A stretch of 53,241 bases of DNA from Rubrobacter sp. (GCA_016781735.1 JADDPT010000092.1:1-53241), one strand, 5' to 3'; positions 40,505-50,548 are shown, counted from the stretch's first letter. Numbers and translations are program-made. The notes: generated from the sequence alone by a model not told the origin.

Positions 40505-42361
40505 TTACTTCTCTCGCGAGTCCTTGAAGTACGGACTCCTGGGAGGATCAAGCTCCCTCACCTCGCCTGCCAGCACGGGCACTATCTCCAGCAGTGCCCG
40601 GACACCCGCCTCATCTCCGGCATTCATCGCTTCTTTCAGCAGCAGAGAGTGCTGGTTGATCTGCTCCTTCAGCCGCCGCATCCGAATGGTACGAAGCCGC
40701 CGCTCAAGCTCGATGGGCTGTTCAGTGCTAAGCAGCTCAGGCTGCGACTGTGTGAGCTCCACGAGCGAGGCTGCACTGCCCTTTAGCGTGTCGTCAACCG
40801 TGGACAGCAACCGGTCCGCGGTCAGCTCCGATCCTATCTCTCGCATCCGCTCGTACAGCTCTCGGTCCTGGCTCCTCTCCAGGCCGAGCATGAAGTCAGG
40901 AGGGACGCTGGGCAGTAGCCGAGGATGCTTGAGGAGCAGCGCAAGTGCGAGCTCCTCGGGCGTGACCTGGCTGATCACAGAGAAGTTCTGAGCCTCCTCC
41001 CTGCCTCGTTTGCCCCGACGGCTGCGGACGACGCCGTGTATCTCGTGCTCGTCTATGCCAACGAGTCGCGCCAGTTCGGCCTCGTAGTGCGCCCGCTCGA
41101 TGGGGTTGCCGAGGTCGGCCACGACGGGCGCGAGCTCCTCCACGGCCTGGGTGCGTCCTGCAGGCGTGCTGAGGTCGGCTGTTTCCCGCACCACGGTGAA
41201 GAAGTGATCCACGACCGTCCGCGCGTTCTCGACAAGATCGCGCCAGGTATCCGGGCTCTTGCGGATCAAGGTGTCGGGGTCTTCGCCCCGGGGCAGCCGG
41301 GCGATCCTCACGGTGAGCTCGAGCTCGCTGCCCGAGGATACGAGGCGTCCGCGCGACCGGATCTCCATCTTGCGTCGTTGCGCCGAGTCGCGTAACACCT
41401 CCCAGCCGCGCATCGCCGCCGTGTCTCCCGCAGCGTCGGCATCTAGGGCTAGGCAGACGTACCGGGTAAGCTTCGAGAGCGTACGGACGTGTGCGGGTGT
41501 AAGAGCGGTGCCTAACGTTGCCACAACGTTCTCGAACCCGTGGGCATGGGCGGCGACCGCGTCGATGTAGCCTTCTACAACAACAGCGCGGTTCTGTGTC
41601 TTGATCGCACCTTGAGCCAGGTCGAGACCGTACAGGTGCGCTCCCTTGACGAAAACGGGCGACTCCGGGCTGTTCAGGTACTTTGGCGTGTCGTCGCCCA
41701 TCGCCCGGCCGCCGAGGGCGACGTAGTTACCGTCCCTGTCACGGATTGGAAAGGTTATGCGCTTGCGGAACCGGTCGTAGTGTCCGCCACCCGCACGCTC
41801 GACTGCGAGCCCCGCAACCAGGATGTCCTGTGGTGCGTACCCACGTCCCTTCAGGAACTTCAGGGTAGTGTCCCAGGAATCCGGAGCGTAGCCCAGCATC
41901 CATAACTCCCAGCTCGCGCGCTCCACGCCACGACCCTCGAGGTACTTCCGCGCTGCTTCGGCCTCCGGTGAGTTCAGCAGCAGGTGGTTGTAGAACCTTG
42001 CAGCCAAACGGTTTATTTCGTGCAGCTTGCGGCGCTCTGCATCGTCTTCTGGCTGCGCCGGCTTTGGTTGCTCGTAGCTTACACCGGCGCGCTCCGCTAG
42101 TTGCCGCAGGGCGTCCTTGAACTCGATGTTTTCGGTGTCCATCAGGAACGAGATCACGTCACCACTCTTGCCGCAGCCGAAGCAGTGGTACGAGCCGCGC
42201 TCGGGGAAGACAACAAAGGACGGGGTCTTCTCCTGGTGGAAGGGGCACAGGCCCTTGAGATGCTTCCCAGCTCGGCGCAGCTCGACCTTAGAGCCGACCA
42301 GCTCGACAATATCAAGCCGGTCCTTGACCTCGTCAATCACCGTACGGCCGCTGGAGGTCAC
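40505..42361 (-). CDS. dnaG: DNA primase
   Basis: Makes RNA primers at the replication fork. About 618 residues. The zinc-binding domain has C39-P-F-H42 and C60-F-G-C63; the TOPRIM core follows with VVVEGYIDAVAAHAHG and CLALDADAAGD; the C-terminal helicase-binding part is helical and poorly conserved. AAGGAG sits one base before ATG 42367 but seven bases before GTG 42361, so GTG is preferred. It directly follows dgt and precedes rpoD by 85 bases, a form of the old macromolecular-synthesis operon. Confidence 0.96.
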   Translation of the reverse strand: MTSSGRTVIDEVKDRLDIVELVGSKVELRRAGKHLKGLCPFHQEKTPSFVVFPERGSYHCFGCGKSGDVISFLMDTENIEFKDALRQLAERAGVSYEQPKPAQPEDDAERRKLHEINRLAARFYNHLLLNSPEAEAARKYLEGRGVERASWELWMLGYAPDSWDTTLKFLKGRGYAPQDILVAGLAVERAGGGHYDRFRKRITFPIRDRDGNYVALGGRAMGDDTPKYLNSPESPVFVKGAHLYGLDLAQGAIKTQNRAVVVEGYIDAVAAHAHGFENVVATLGTALTPAHVRTLSKLTRYVCLALDADAAGDTAAMRGWEVLRDSAQRRKMEIRSRGRLVSSGSELELTVRIARLPRGEDPDTLIRKSPDTWRDLVENARTVVDHFFTVVRETADLSTPAGRTQAVEELAPVVADLGNPIERAHYEAELARLVGIDEHEIHGVVRSRRGKRGREEAQNFSVISQVTPEELALALLLKHPRLLPSVPPDFMLGLERSQDRELYERMREIGSELTADRLLSTVDDTLKGSAASLVELTQSQPELLSTEQPIELERRLRTIRMRRLKEQINQHSLLLKEAMNAGDEAGVRALLEIVPVLAGEVRELDPPRSPYFKDSREK

Positions 42362-42372
42362 GCTCATACTCC

Positions 42373-43425
42373 TTAGTACGCCCAAGGCTGGGGGGTGAAC
42401 AACTCAAGGAAGAGGGATGTGGCGTAACGGTCAGTCATTCCCGACACGTAGTCACACACGTTCCAGCCCTGCTCTCCGGACTCGACACGGGCACGGAGCT
42501 CGTCCGGATGTTTCTCGAAGTACTCGTACAGCTGAGTCACCACCATGCGGGCCTTCGTCGCTTCCCGTTCCACGTCCGGATGCTTATATACCTCGCGGAA
42601 CATGTAATCGCGCAGCGCGTCGGTCGCCGCGAGTACGTCGGGGCTCATCCGCACGCCGTCGCCTATCTCACCTGTCGCGATACCGTAGCTCTCGCAGATG
42701 ATGCCGTGCACCATCGCCTCTATACGTTCACTGTGCGAGATACCCAGCACCTGTCGGGATTTCTCGGGGAGCTCTTCGACGCGCATCAATCCCGCACGCA
42801 GTGCATCGTCTATATCCGCATTCAGGTACGCCACCGCATCACACATCCGCACCACCGTTCCCTCAACTGTGCCCGACGCGTTCAAGAGAGGCTGTGCAAC
42901 ACTCTCCTGATGCTTGGAGTGGTAGGCGATGCCGTCGCGCACCTCCCACGTAAGGTTGAGACCCTGGCCGTCCTTCTCAAGCGTGTCGAGCACCCTGAGG
43001 CTCTGCTGAGAGTGGACGAACCCCCCAGGGCAGAGGAGACCTAGCGCTTGCTCGCCTGCGTGGCCAAACGGTGCATGGCCGACGTCGTGACCGAGCGCTA
43101 CGGCCTCCGTGAGGTCCTCGTTCAATCGAAGGGCTCGCGCGATCGTTCGGGCAATCTGGGCAACTTCCAGCGTGTGCGTCAGTCGGGTGCGATAGTGGTC
43201 GCCCGACGGGGAGAAGAATACCTGGGTCTTGTACTTGAGCCGCCGGAATGCCTTAGAGTGGAGGATGCGGTCGCGATCGCGAGCGAAGGCCGTTCGGACC
43301 TGCGAGTCAGGCTCAGGAATACGTCGCCCCCGACTCCGGCCGCTCTTAGCCGCCAGCGGTGAGAGTTGTTCCTCTTCACACTGCTCGGTGCGCCGCCGTA
43401 TCTCGTCCAGCCGTGAGTTGTCCAC
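42373..43425 (-). CDS. dgt: Deoxyguanosinetriphosphate triphosphohydrolase-like protein
   Basis: An HD-domain dNTPase that releases tripolyphosphate from dNTPs and helps balance nucleotide pools. 350 residues. RDRILHSKAFRRLKYKTQVF lies near the N-terminus, followed by RTRLTHTLEVAQIARTIAR with the first metal His and GHDVGHAPFGHAGE with the HD pair. The start is GTG 43425. A TATACT at 43472-43467 is a likely -10 box. The stop lies 11 bases before the preferred dnaG start. Confidence 0.93.
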   Translation of the reverse strand: MDNSRLDEIRRRTEQCEEEQLSPLAAKSGRSRGRRIPEPDSQVRTAFARDRDRILHSKAFRRLKYKTQVFFSPSGDHYRTRLTHTLEVAQIARTIARALRLNEDLTEAVALGHDVGHAPFGHAGEQALGLLCPGGFVHSQQSLRVLDTLEKDGQGLNLTWEVRDGIAYHSKHQESVAQPLLNASGTVEGTVVRMCDAVAYLNADIDDALRAGLMRVEELPEKSRQVLGISHSERIEAMVHGIICESYGIATGEIGDGVRMSPDVLAATDALRDYMFREVYKHPDVEREATKARMVVTQLYEYFEKHPDELRARVESGEQGWNVCDYVSGMTDRYATSLFLELFTPQPWAY

Positions 43426-43589
43426 GCGAACTCCAGTCCGGCCCCCCGACAGAGCGACCTAATGGCAGTATAGAGGTCGCGCAGTGATAGTACAGGTGGG
43501 TTTAGCAGGTCATAAATAAACGTTGATTTCGGACTTGCCTGCGATCGCTGCTCGGCACGGTCGGCTACCGCGCGCGTGAGACGCAACAC

Positions 43590-43610
43590 GGCCCGCGTCG
43601 GACGCGGGCC
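43590..43610 (-). terminator. GC-rich hairpin after the MIP18 gene
   Basis: GGCCCGCGTC and GACGCGGGCC are perfect 10-base inverted arms around one base, which in RNA gives at least an 8-pair stem. It lies 35 bases past the MIP18-family stop. No T run follows, so it may be a Rho-aided or mRNA-protecting hairpin. Confidence 0.4.
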
Positions 43611-43644
43611 ATGCTCATAGCTACGCGCCAGTGATCGTGGGGGA

Positions 43645-43950
43645 TTACATGAATCCCAGCTCCATCTTGGCGTCCTCACTCATCATCTGTGGGTTCCACG
43701 GTGGGCTCCACACAATCTGGACGCTAACGTTCTGCACGCCGTCCAGCTCGGACACCGCCTCCTCCACCTGCTGTACGATCATGGGGCCCGCCGGACAGCC
43801 CATGGAGGTGAGGCTCATCTCAACGTTGACCTGCCCCTGCTCCTCGACATCCGCGTTGTACACCAGGCCGAGGTCAACGATGTTCACGCCGATCTCGGGA
43901 TCGTACACGTCCCTCAGTGCTTCCAGCACCTGTTCTTCGGTAGCCACCAC
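43645..43950 (-). CDS. MIP18/PaaD-like iron-sulfur assembly protein (SufT type)
   Basis: A DUF59-family protein of about 101 residues that helps mature Fe-S proteins. Diagnostic are YDPEIGVNIVDLGLVYN near the N-terminus and the Cys in MSLTSMGCPAGPMI. It ends with IVWSPPWNPQMMSEDAK, as in the short bacterial forms. GTG 43950 has AAGGAG 6 bases upstream, better than the longer frame to 44001. A TATACT at 43997-43992 may be the -10 box. It is a single gene here, without suf partners nearby. Confidence 0.92.
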   Translation of the reverse strand: MVATEEQVLEALRDVYDPEIGVNIVDLGLVYNADVEEQGQVNVEMSLTSMGCPAGPMIVQQVEEAVSELDGVQNVSVQIVWSPPWNPQMMSEDAKMELGFM

Positions 43951-44219
43951 GCACTTCTCCTTCGGTTGAGCGCCGCCTGTTCTTGACCGCAAGTATAACA
44001 CCGCCCCACCGCAGCCCGCCGGGATCGTTCGTTCGAGCTGCGCTACATAAGACCCCGCAGTGGTCGGTCGGGCGAGTGGTGGATATTACAGTCTTCAGCC
44101 AGATATCGCCTCGTGTCGCGAGTTAGTTTTGGGATTCGTTCCCTAGCATCGAGGCGCGAAACGCGGCCATACCAGACGCCACCAGCGACGTAGTCTCGAT
44201 TAGATCCGTCTGCGAGTGC

Positions 44220-44693
44220 CTAACCCTTCGTTGCAACGGATTCCGGCTGAATACTGCGCCTGATCAGCTCATAGTCCTCTTTGGGCAATCTATGGACGTT
44301 GCCCTGGAAGGCGAGCCTCCAATGTGCCTCCGGCCACTTCTTCGTGTGCTGCATGGGGGCCACAAGGTCCGCGGCAGGTACGTACTCGCCAGGCTCCGCG
44401 GCTGTTTCGAGCGTAACCGGGAAGCGATATGGATACACCTCTCCGTCCCTAGAGCTGGTCCAGATCGGTTCCTCCTGGTATTCAGCAGGGCCGGTCACCT
44501 CCGCCGTGCCGCCGAACGCCATCACACCGGTGAGGTAATAGACCACCTTGTCTCCGAGCCGCACTTCCGCCGCCTTCTTGCCGTGTCGTGACTTCATCCC
44601 CGCGATGTCGAACCCGCGCCTTCGGGATGTCTCGAAGTTCTCCGCGGAGGACACGAGCATCCAGTAAGTCGGTTCCTGGTTGTTGTTACTCAC
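44220..44693 (-). CDS. EVE-domain protein
   Basis: A 157-residue protein of the EVE/PUA-like fold (thymocyte nuclear protein 1 relatives), thought to bind modified nucleobases in DNA or RNA. It begins with a Trp-containing strand YWMLVSSAENFETSRRRGFD and has KKAAEVRLGDKVVYYLTG, then EPIWTSSRDGEVYPYRFPV and WRLAFQGNVHRLPKEDYELI. GTG 44693 shares one base with the ppdK stop, so it is translated with ppdK; a functional link is not obvious. The gap downstream to 44001 shows no gene. Confidence 0.88.
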   Translation of the reverse strand: MSNNNQEPTYWMLVSSAENFETSRRRGFDIAGMKSRHGKKAAEVRLGDKVVYYLTGVMAFGGTAEVTGPAEYQEEPIWTSSRDGEVYPYRFPVTLETAAEPGEYVPAADLVAPMQHTKKWPEAHWRLAFQGNVHRLPKEDYELIRRSIQPESVATKG

Positions 44694-47515
44694 TACCTGT
44701 CTCTCTCCTGCTCTCCAATCGCCGCCTGTGCGGCTGCAAGTCTTGCCACCGGAATTCTGTACGGGGAGCAGCTAACGTAGTCCAGCCCCAGCTGGTGACA
44801 AAACTCCACGCTGGAAGGGTCGCCACCATGCTCGCCGCAGATCCCGATCTTCAGGTCACGCCGCACGGCACGACCGTCCTTGACGGCGGCCCGCATGAGC
44901 CTCCCAACGCCCTCCCTGTCCAGAGTCTGGAACGGGTTCTCTGGCAGAATCTTTCGCTCCACGTACTCCAGGAGGAACTTGCCTTCCGCATCGTCGCGCG
45001 AGAAACCATAAGTCGTTTGGGTGAGATCGTTCGTGCCGAAGGAGAAGAACTCGGCGTCCTCCGCAATCTCGCCCGCCACGAGACATGCCCGCGGTAGCTC
45101 CATCATTGTGCCGAACTTGTAGGGAACGTCGACTCCGTACTGAGTCTGAGTTTCCTGGGCGGCCTTCTCCAGCTCCTGTCTCACAACCTTCAGCTCGTTT
45201 GGGTGGCCCACGAGCGGTATCATTATCTCCGGACGCACGTCCTTGCCTGCCTGGATGAGCTCGCATGCGGCTGCAATGAGCGCGCTCACCTGCATCCTGA
45301 CAATGGCGGGGTAGAGGATGCTGAGTCTCACCCCACGCAGGCCCAGCATCGGGTTCTGTTCCTGCAGCGCCTCAACGACTGCCAGCTCTTCCTCCGCCTC
45401 GGCGAGCTCCTTGCTGTCGGGTGCGCTCTCGTGCAACGCCTCCACCTTGAAGGCTAGCTCCTCGTGGCTTGGCAGGAACTCGTGAAGCGGAGGGTCGATG
45501 AGACGAACGACGACGCTCTTGCCTTCCATGACCTCCAGCAGCCCTCGGAAGTCGTTCTTCTGCACCTCGCCGAGGCGATCAAGTGCCTCATGGTACGCAG
45601 TCACAGCATCCGAAGCCTTCACCTTGCGTCTGGCCTCGTTTGCCTGCGCCTGCAGTCTCGGCTTGCGGGAAGGGTCGGCCGACGCGAGTGCCCGCTCGGC
45701 GTCCTGTAGCGCTCGTTCGAGGGCGACTGCCCTGCCGGCGCTCAGGATCATCCGGCGCACAACGGGTAGGCGCTCCGTCTCGAAGAACATGTGCTCTGTG
45801 CGGGCGAGACCTATGCCCTGTGCTCCGAAGCCAAGCGCCACTTCGGCGTCACGGGGATAGTCGGCGTTCGCCCATACCTCGAGCTCTCGAAGCTCGTCCG
45901 CCCAGCTCAGCAGCGTTAGCAAGTCGGGCTGCTCTCCTAGCTCACGTAGCACCGTTGGAAGCCGGCCGACGTACACCTCGCCGGTCGAGCCGTCAATGCT
46001 GATCTCCTCACCCTCACGCACGGTGATCGTCCCTGCCCGCATGCGTCGCTGTCGGGGCTGCACTAGCAAGGTCTCGGTACCCGCAACGCACGGCTTGCCG
46101 AGGCCGCGCGCCACCACGGCGGCGTGGCTAGTCGCTCCGCCTCGCGCCGTGAGTATGCCCTTTGCGGCGATCATCCCGTGCACGTCGTCGGGGTTTGTCT
46201 CGGGCCGGACGAGGATCACATCCTGGCCCCGCTCTCCGAGCTCCTTCGCTTTGTCGGCTGTGAAGATCGCCTTCCCTGTCGCAGCGCCCGGCGACGCATT
46301 CAGCCCCTTTGCCAGCATTTTGCCTTCGTCCCGCGCGGCCTCAACGGCTGCAGGTTCGAACTGCGGCATCAGCAGTTGGCTTATATCATCCGCCGCGATT
46401 CGACCGACCGCCTCGCGCTTCGAGAGAAGCCCCTCGCTGACCATGTCAACAGCCGTCTTCACCGCCGCCTGCACTGTGCGCTTCGCTGAGCGGGTCTGGA
46501 GCATGTAGAGCTTGCCGCGCTCCACCGTGAACTCCATGTCCTGCACGTCCTTGTAGTGCGCTTCCAGCCGGGCGGCTATGTCTGTGAGGCTTTCGTACAC
46601 CTCCGGGTAGTCCCGTTCCATCTCGGAGATGCTCTTCGGCGTCCGGGCGCCGCTGACCACGTCCTCCCCCTGGGCGTTCGCGAGGTACTCACCAAAGAGC
46701 TGCTTCTCCCCAGTGGACGGGTTTCGAGTGAAGGCAACGCCCGTGCCCGAATCCTCCCCCATGTTGCCGAAGACCATGGCCACCACGTTGACGGCGGTGC
46801 CCAGGTCATGTGGTATTTTCATCGCGTTGCGGTAAGCTACGGCGCGCTCCGTGTTCCAGCTATCGAACACTGCTTCTACCGCCAGACGTAGCTGCTGGAT
46901 CGGATCATCAGGGAACGGCTGACCTGCTCGTTCCTGAACGATCTGCTTGAAGGTTTCGACCAGGCCCTGAAGAGCCGTCTGGTCCAGGTCGGTATCCGAC
47001 TGAACACCCTTTTCTTCCTTGAGCCTCGAGAACGCGTCCTCGAAGAGCTCAGCATCCACGTGCATGACGACCTTGCCGAACATCTGTATGAAGCGACGGT
47101 AAGCGTCGTACGCGAAGCGGGCGCTTCCCGTCTGATTGGCGAGTCCCTGGACCGTGCTCTCATTGAGACCGAGGTTGAGCACTGTGTCCATCATCCCCGG
47201 CATGGAGAACTTCGCGCCTGAGCGGACCGAGACAAGTAATGGGTTCTCGACGTCGCCCAGCTTCTTGCCGCTGGCGCGCTCGAGATCGCGAAGCGCGGAG
47301 GTTATCTGCTGCCACAGCACGTCGGATATGGAACGGTCGAACGAGTCGTAATACGCCCGGCACGCCTCGGTCGTGATAGTGAAGCCCGGTGGAACCGGAA
47401 GGCCGGCTCGCGTCATGTCCGCAAGCCCGGCGCCCTTGCCTCCGAGCAGATCCCGACCGCCCCCGCCTTCCTCCTCGAAGCCGTACACCCACTTGTTGCG
47501 CGTAGTGACCGCCAT
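44693..47515 (-). CDS. ppdK: Pyruvate, phosphate dikinase
   Basis: Interconverts ATP, phosphate and pyruvate with AMP, diphosphate and PEP in the cytosol. 940 residues, somewhat longer than the usual 880 or so. The ATP-grasp N-domain has LLGGKGAGLADMTRAGLPVP, the phosphohistidine domain has GGATSHAAVVARGLGKPCV, and the C-terminal PEP domain includes ARTEHMFF, GTNDLTQTTYGFSRDDA and GICGEHGGDP. The ATG has AAGGAG about 11 bases upstream. An extended -10 TGC-TATCAT at 47570-47562 starts an mRNA whose 5' end can form a CCCCG/CGGGG hairpin (47556-47540). Confidence 0.96.
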   Translation of the reverse strand: MAVTTRNKWVYGFEEEGGGGRDLLGGKGAGLADMTRAGLPVPPGFTITTEACRAYYDSFDRSISDVLWQQITSALRDLERASGKKLGDVENPLLVSVRSGAKFSMPGMMDTVLNLGLNESTVQGLANQTGSARFAYDAYRRFIQMFGKVVMHVDAELFEDAFSRLKEEKGVQSDTDLDQTALQGLVETFKQIVQERAGQPFPDDPIQQLRLAVEAVFDSWNTERAVAYRNAMKIPHDLGTAVNVVAMVFGNMGEDSGTGVAFTRNPSTGEKQLFGEYLANAQGEDVVSGARTPKSISEMERDYPEVYESLTDIAARLEAHYKDVQDMEFTVERGKLYMLQTRSAKRTVQAAVKTAVDMVSEGLLSKREAVGRIAADDISQLLMPQFEPAAVEAARDEGKMLAKGLNASPGAATGKAIFTADKAKELGERGQDVILVRPETNPDDVHGMIAAKGILTARGGATSHAAVVARGLGKPCVAGTETLLVQPRQRRMRAGTITVREGEEISIDGSTGEVYVGRLPTVLRELGEQPDLLTLLSWADELRELEVWANADYPRDAEVALGFGAQGIGLARTEHMFFETERLPVVRRMILSAGRAVALERALQDAERALASADPSRKPRLQAQANEARRKVKASDAVTAYHEALDRLGEVQKNDFRGLLEVMEGKSVVVRLIDPPLHEFLPSHEELAFKVEALHESAPDSKELAEAEEELAVVEALQEQNPMLGLRGVRLSILYPAIVRMQVSALIAAACELIQAGKDVRPEIMIPLVGHPNELKVVRQELEKAAQETQTQYGVDVPYKFGTMMELPRACLVAGEIAEDAEFFSFGTNDLTQTTYGFSRDDAEGKFLLEYVERKILPENPFQTLDREGVGRLMRAAVKDGRAVRRDLKIGICGEHGGDPSSVEFCHQLGLDYVSCSPYRIPVARLAAAQAAIGEQERDR

Positions 47516-47561
47516 TTTAGGTCAGTCTCCTTTACTAGTCCCCGCCTGACACGGGGACCGT

Positions 47562-47570
47562 ATGATAGCA
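47562..47570 (-). promoter_or_regulatory. Extended -10 promoter of ppdK-EVE
   Basis: TGC-TATCAT on the minus strand, one mismatch in the hexamer. The first transcribed bases would lead directly into the hairpin CCCCG (7-base loop) CGGGG. Confidence 0.5.
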
Positions 47571-47727
47571 CAGCCGCCGCACGTGGGCAGCAAGATCCAT
47601 AGGAGTGGGCGAGGGACGTTCGCCGAGGAGCCGTCCCACAGCGGAGTTGATGAGCGGAAGCAACCCGTCACGTCAACGGACGACGCCGGCGCCAACTCTT
47701 GTCCGGATGCGTTGAGGGGCCAGTACG

Positions 47728-50004
47728 CTACGCCTTCTCCAGCTTGGCGAGGCTCGCTATGAGACGCTTCGTGACTCCACCACCGAACCGCACCTCGACC
47801 TCGGTGTCCCCGTGGTGCATCCGGACTTGCGTCACGATGCCCTCACCGAACGTCGGGTGTCTTACCGTCTCACCGGGGGAGAAGGTAGGACCAGCGCTCG
47901 CCGAAGGAGTAGCCCCCTGCGCTACCATACTCCTCACAGTCGGCGGCAGAGACGAGGGGCGGCTGAGCGTTTGTTGGCTGCCCAACTGCGCCCGGGGGGC
48001 GGCACTGCTCCGGGGAAGAAAGCCCCGCACGAGTGAGTCGGGTATCGAGTAGAGGAAGCGGGATGGCGGGTTGGACTGTGTTGAGCCGAAGATGGATCGG
48101 TGGAAGGCGTAGGAGATGTACAGCCGCTCCATCGCCCGAGTCACCCCCACGTAGGCCAGTCGGCACTCCTCCTCAACCTGCTTCACCGAGTCGAGCGAGC
48201 GAGAGTGAGGCAGCAGCCCCTCCTCTACCCCAGCGAGGAATACCACCTTGTATTCCAGCCCTTTCGCTGCGTGCAGCGTGATGAGCGTGACCGCATTACC
48301 CGTCGCTTTGACGGTGTCGAGGTCACTGAGGAGCGCGACCTCCTCCAGGAAGTGAGACAACGCCTCTTTCGGCTCCATACCGGAGTAGTCCTGTGCCACC
48401 GTCATTAGTTCCCGCGTGTTTTCGGTGCGCTCGAGCCCTTCTTCCGTGCCGTCGTTGAGCGCGGCGGCGTACCCGGTGCGGGTCAACACCGAGTCGATCA
48501 GCTGGGACAGCGGCAGATCCTTGCGCTGCCCACGAAGGTCGCGGATCACCCGAACAAGCTCGCTCAGACCGCTTCTCGCGCGTCCCGTTAGTCTCGGCGG
48601 CTCGGCGTAGCAGGCATTCGGAGAGAAGAACGCGGTGTCTGTCGCTGCGTGGTCACCTGTGGCGGCCACGATGGCGTCCCATAGCGGTGAATGCGCGGAC
48701 GCGGCGAACTGCTCGATCGAACCCATCGTGCTCTTGCCGATGCCTTTGCCCATGTGGGTCTGCTCCAGCACCCGGCGCAAGCTCGCAGTGTCGTACGGGT
48801 TATGCACTAGCCGGAGGAACGCGAGGACGTCCTTGACCTCTTTGCGCTCGTAGAACCGTGTGCCGCCGACGAGTTGGTATGGTATGCGGTAGCCTACAAG
48901 GCTCTCCTCCAGCGATCGGGACTGTGCGTTCGTGCGGTACATGACTGCGATGTCGGAGTAGTTGTAACCGCTGGAGCCAACGAGGCGATTGATCTCACGA
49001 CAGATGAACTGGGCCTCGTCGCCCTCGTCGTATGCCTCCCGGACCTCCACGGGAACACCGCCGGTCTTGTCTGTCCACAGCTTCTTTGGTGTCCTGCCGG
49101 GGTTCGCCGCGATGACGTGTCCCGCAACGTCGAGGATGCTCTGCGTTGACCGGTAGTTCTGTTCGAGCAGGAACACCTTCGCCTCAGGGTAGTCTCGCTC
49201 GAAGTTGAGGATGTTCGTGATGTCCGCTGCCCGCCACGAATAGATTCCCTGGTCCTCGTCGCCGACGGCGAACACGTTGCGGTGCTTCGCGGTCAGCAGT
49301 CGAACGAGTGTGTACTGGGCGTGATTGGTGTCCTGGTACTCGTCCACCAGCACGCGGCGCCAGCAATCCTGGTAGCGAGCCAGCACGTCGGGATACTTGC
49401 TCCACAGCACGGCGGTCTTCATCAGCAAGTCGTCGAAGTCTGCCGCTTGATTCTGCTCGAGCAACTCCTGGTACCTGCGGTAGACGCGTCCTGCTATCTC
49501 CTCGAAGTACGACCGGGCTCCGTTCGTGTACTCCTCGGGCGATAGCACAACGCTCTTCGCGGCGGTGATCCGGCTCTGCATTGCCCGAGCACCATACTGC
49601 TTCTCGTCGAGTCCTATGTCGGATATGGCCTGTTTCAGCAGGCGTATCTGATCGGCGTCGTCATAGATTACGAAGTCGGGGCCGAGGCCGACGGGCGCTC
49701 CATCGCGTCGCAGCACGCGTGCGCAGATCGCGTGGAAGGTGCCGACCGTGAGCGACCGTGCTCCGTATCCGATCAGGCGCTCCAGTCGTTCTCGCATCTC
49801 GCGGGCGGCCTTGTTCGTGAAGGTCACTGCCAGGATCTCGCTCGGGTCGGCGTGGAGCTCCGACAAAAGGTAGGCAATGCGGTGGGTAAGGACGCGCGTC
49901 TTGCCGGAACCGGGGCCGGCGAGCACCAGCACTGGTCCTTCCGGAGCGGCAACGGCCTCCCGCTGCTGGGAGTTTAGTCCGGCCAGGACAGGTGTCTGCG
50001 TCAT
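47728..50004 (-). CDS. pcrA: ATP-dependent DNA helicase PcrA/UvrD
   Basis: Superfamily 1A 3'-5' helicase in repair and plasmid replication. 758 residues with all helicase motifs in order: Q motif LNSQQREAV at 10-18, Walker A AGPGSGKT at 29-36, TFTNKAAREM, VGTFHAICARVLRR, DEYQDTN (II), VGDEDQGIYSWRAAD (III), LEQNYRST (IV), VTLITLHAAKGLEYKVVFLA (V) and RLAYVGVTRAMERLYI (VI). The C-terminal tail ends with a Tudor-like segment PTFGEGIVTQVRM. An extended -10 TGG-TAGAAT near 50052-50044 is a likely promoter. Confidence 0.97.
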   Translation of the reverse strand: MTQTPVLAGLNSQQREAVAAPEGPVLVLAGPGSGKTRVLTHRIAYLLSELHADPSEILAVTFTNKAAREMRERLERLIGYGARSLTVGTFHAICARVLRRDGAPVGLGPDFVIYDDADQIRLLKQAISDIGLDEKQYGARAMQSRITAAKSVVLSPEEYTNGARSYFEEIAGRVYRRYQELLEQNQAADFDDLLMKTAVLWSKYPDVLARYQDCWRRVLVDEYQDTNHAQYTLVRLLTAKHRNVFAVGDEDQGIYSWRAADITNILNFERDYPEAKVFLLEQNYRSTQSILDVAGHVIAANPGRTPKKLWTDKTGGVPVEVREAYDEGDEAQFICREINRLVGSSGYNYSDIAVMYRTNAQSRSLEESLVGYRIPYQLVGGTRFYERKEVKDVLAFLRLVHNPYDTASLRRVLEQTHMGKGIGKSTMGSIEQFAASAHSPLWDAIVAATGDHAATDTAFFSPNACYAEPPRLTGRARSGLSELVRVIRDLRGQRKDLPLSQLIDSVLTRTGYAAALNDGTEEGLERTENTRELMTVAQDYSGMEPKEALSHFLEEVALLSDLDTVKATGNAVTLITLHAAKGLEYKVVFLAGVEEGLLPHSRSLDSVKQVEEECRLAYVGVTRAMERLYISYAFHRSIFGSTQSNPPSRFLYSIPDSLVRGFLPRSSAAPRAQLGSQQTLSRPSSLPPTVRSMVAQGATPSASAGPTFSPGETVRHPTFGEGIVTQVRMHHGDTEVEVRFGGGVTKRLIASLAKLEKA

Positions 50005-50171
50005 CTCGATATCCTCGTCTATGTCAGGGTGGGCGGCTCGGTCATTCTACCAGCGGTCGGTGCGCGTCGCGACCTGTGTTGCGGGCGCGGTTCGGGTTTA
50101 GCTAACATGTGTAGCACACAGGCAATTCTCTCGCCTCCCAATCCGGTCTAACTGTCCCAAATGAGGTAGAT

Positions 50172-50483
50172 ATGCCCACGTACGACTACGAGTGCGCGTC
50201 ACCCGACCACCACCGCTTTGAGCGTTTCCAGCGCTTCTCCGACCCTCCTGTACAGGAGTGTCCCGAGTGCGGAGCGGCCGTCCGGCGGGTGATACATCCA
50301 GTGGGCGTCGTCTTCAAGGGACCGGGTTTCTACAAGACTGACACGCGTCCGAAGTCCGAGGCCGCTTCTGCTGAGAAGCCGGCTACCGATGGAAAGCCCG
50401 CCGAGGCGAAGGACGACTCCAAGAAGCCTGTTGAGAAGGCGAAGCCCCAGGAAACAACGCCGGCGACGACTCCCTCGGAGTAG
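50172..50483 (+). CDS. FmdB-family zinc-ribbon protein
   Basis: A 103-residue protein with an N-terminal zinc-ribbon (MPTYDYECASPDHHRFERFQ, then CPECGAAVRRVI) and a low-complexity Lys/Pro/Ala tail from about residue 60. The second CPEC pair is intact, but the first, usually CxxC, reads CASPDH, so His or Asp may take the place of one Cys. Such proteins are often called putative regulators; no direct role is proven. GAGG lies a few bases before the ATG. cysS follows 65 bases later. Confidence 0.9.
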   Translation: MPTYDYECASPDHHRFERFQRFSDPPVQECPECGAAVRRVIHPVGVVFKGPGFYKTDTRPKSEAASAEKPATDGKPAEAKDDSKKPVEKAKPQETTPATTPSE

Positions 50484-50548
50484 CCTCGTAGGCGAGAATG
50501 CGCCACTGGCCCTCAACCGTTCGTTTTTCGCCTCCAGGATGTGCTCGG

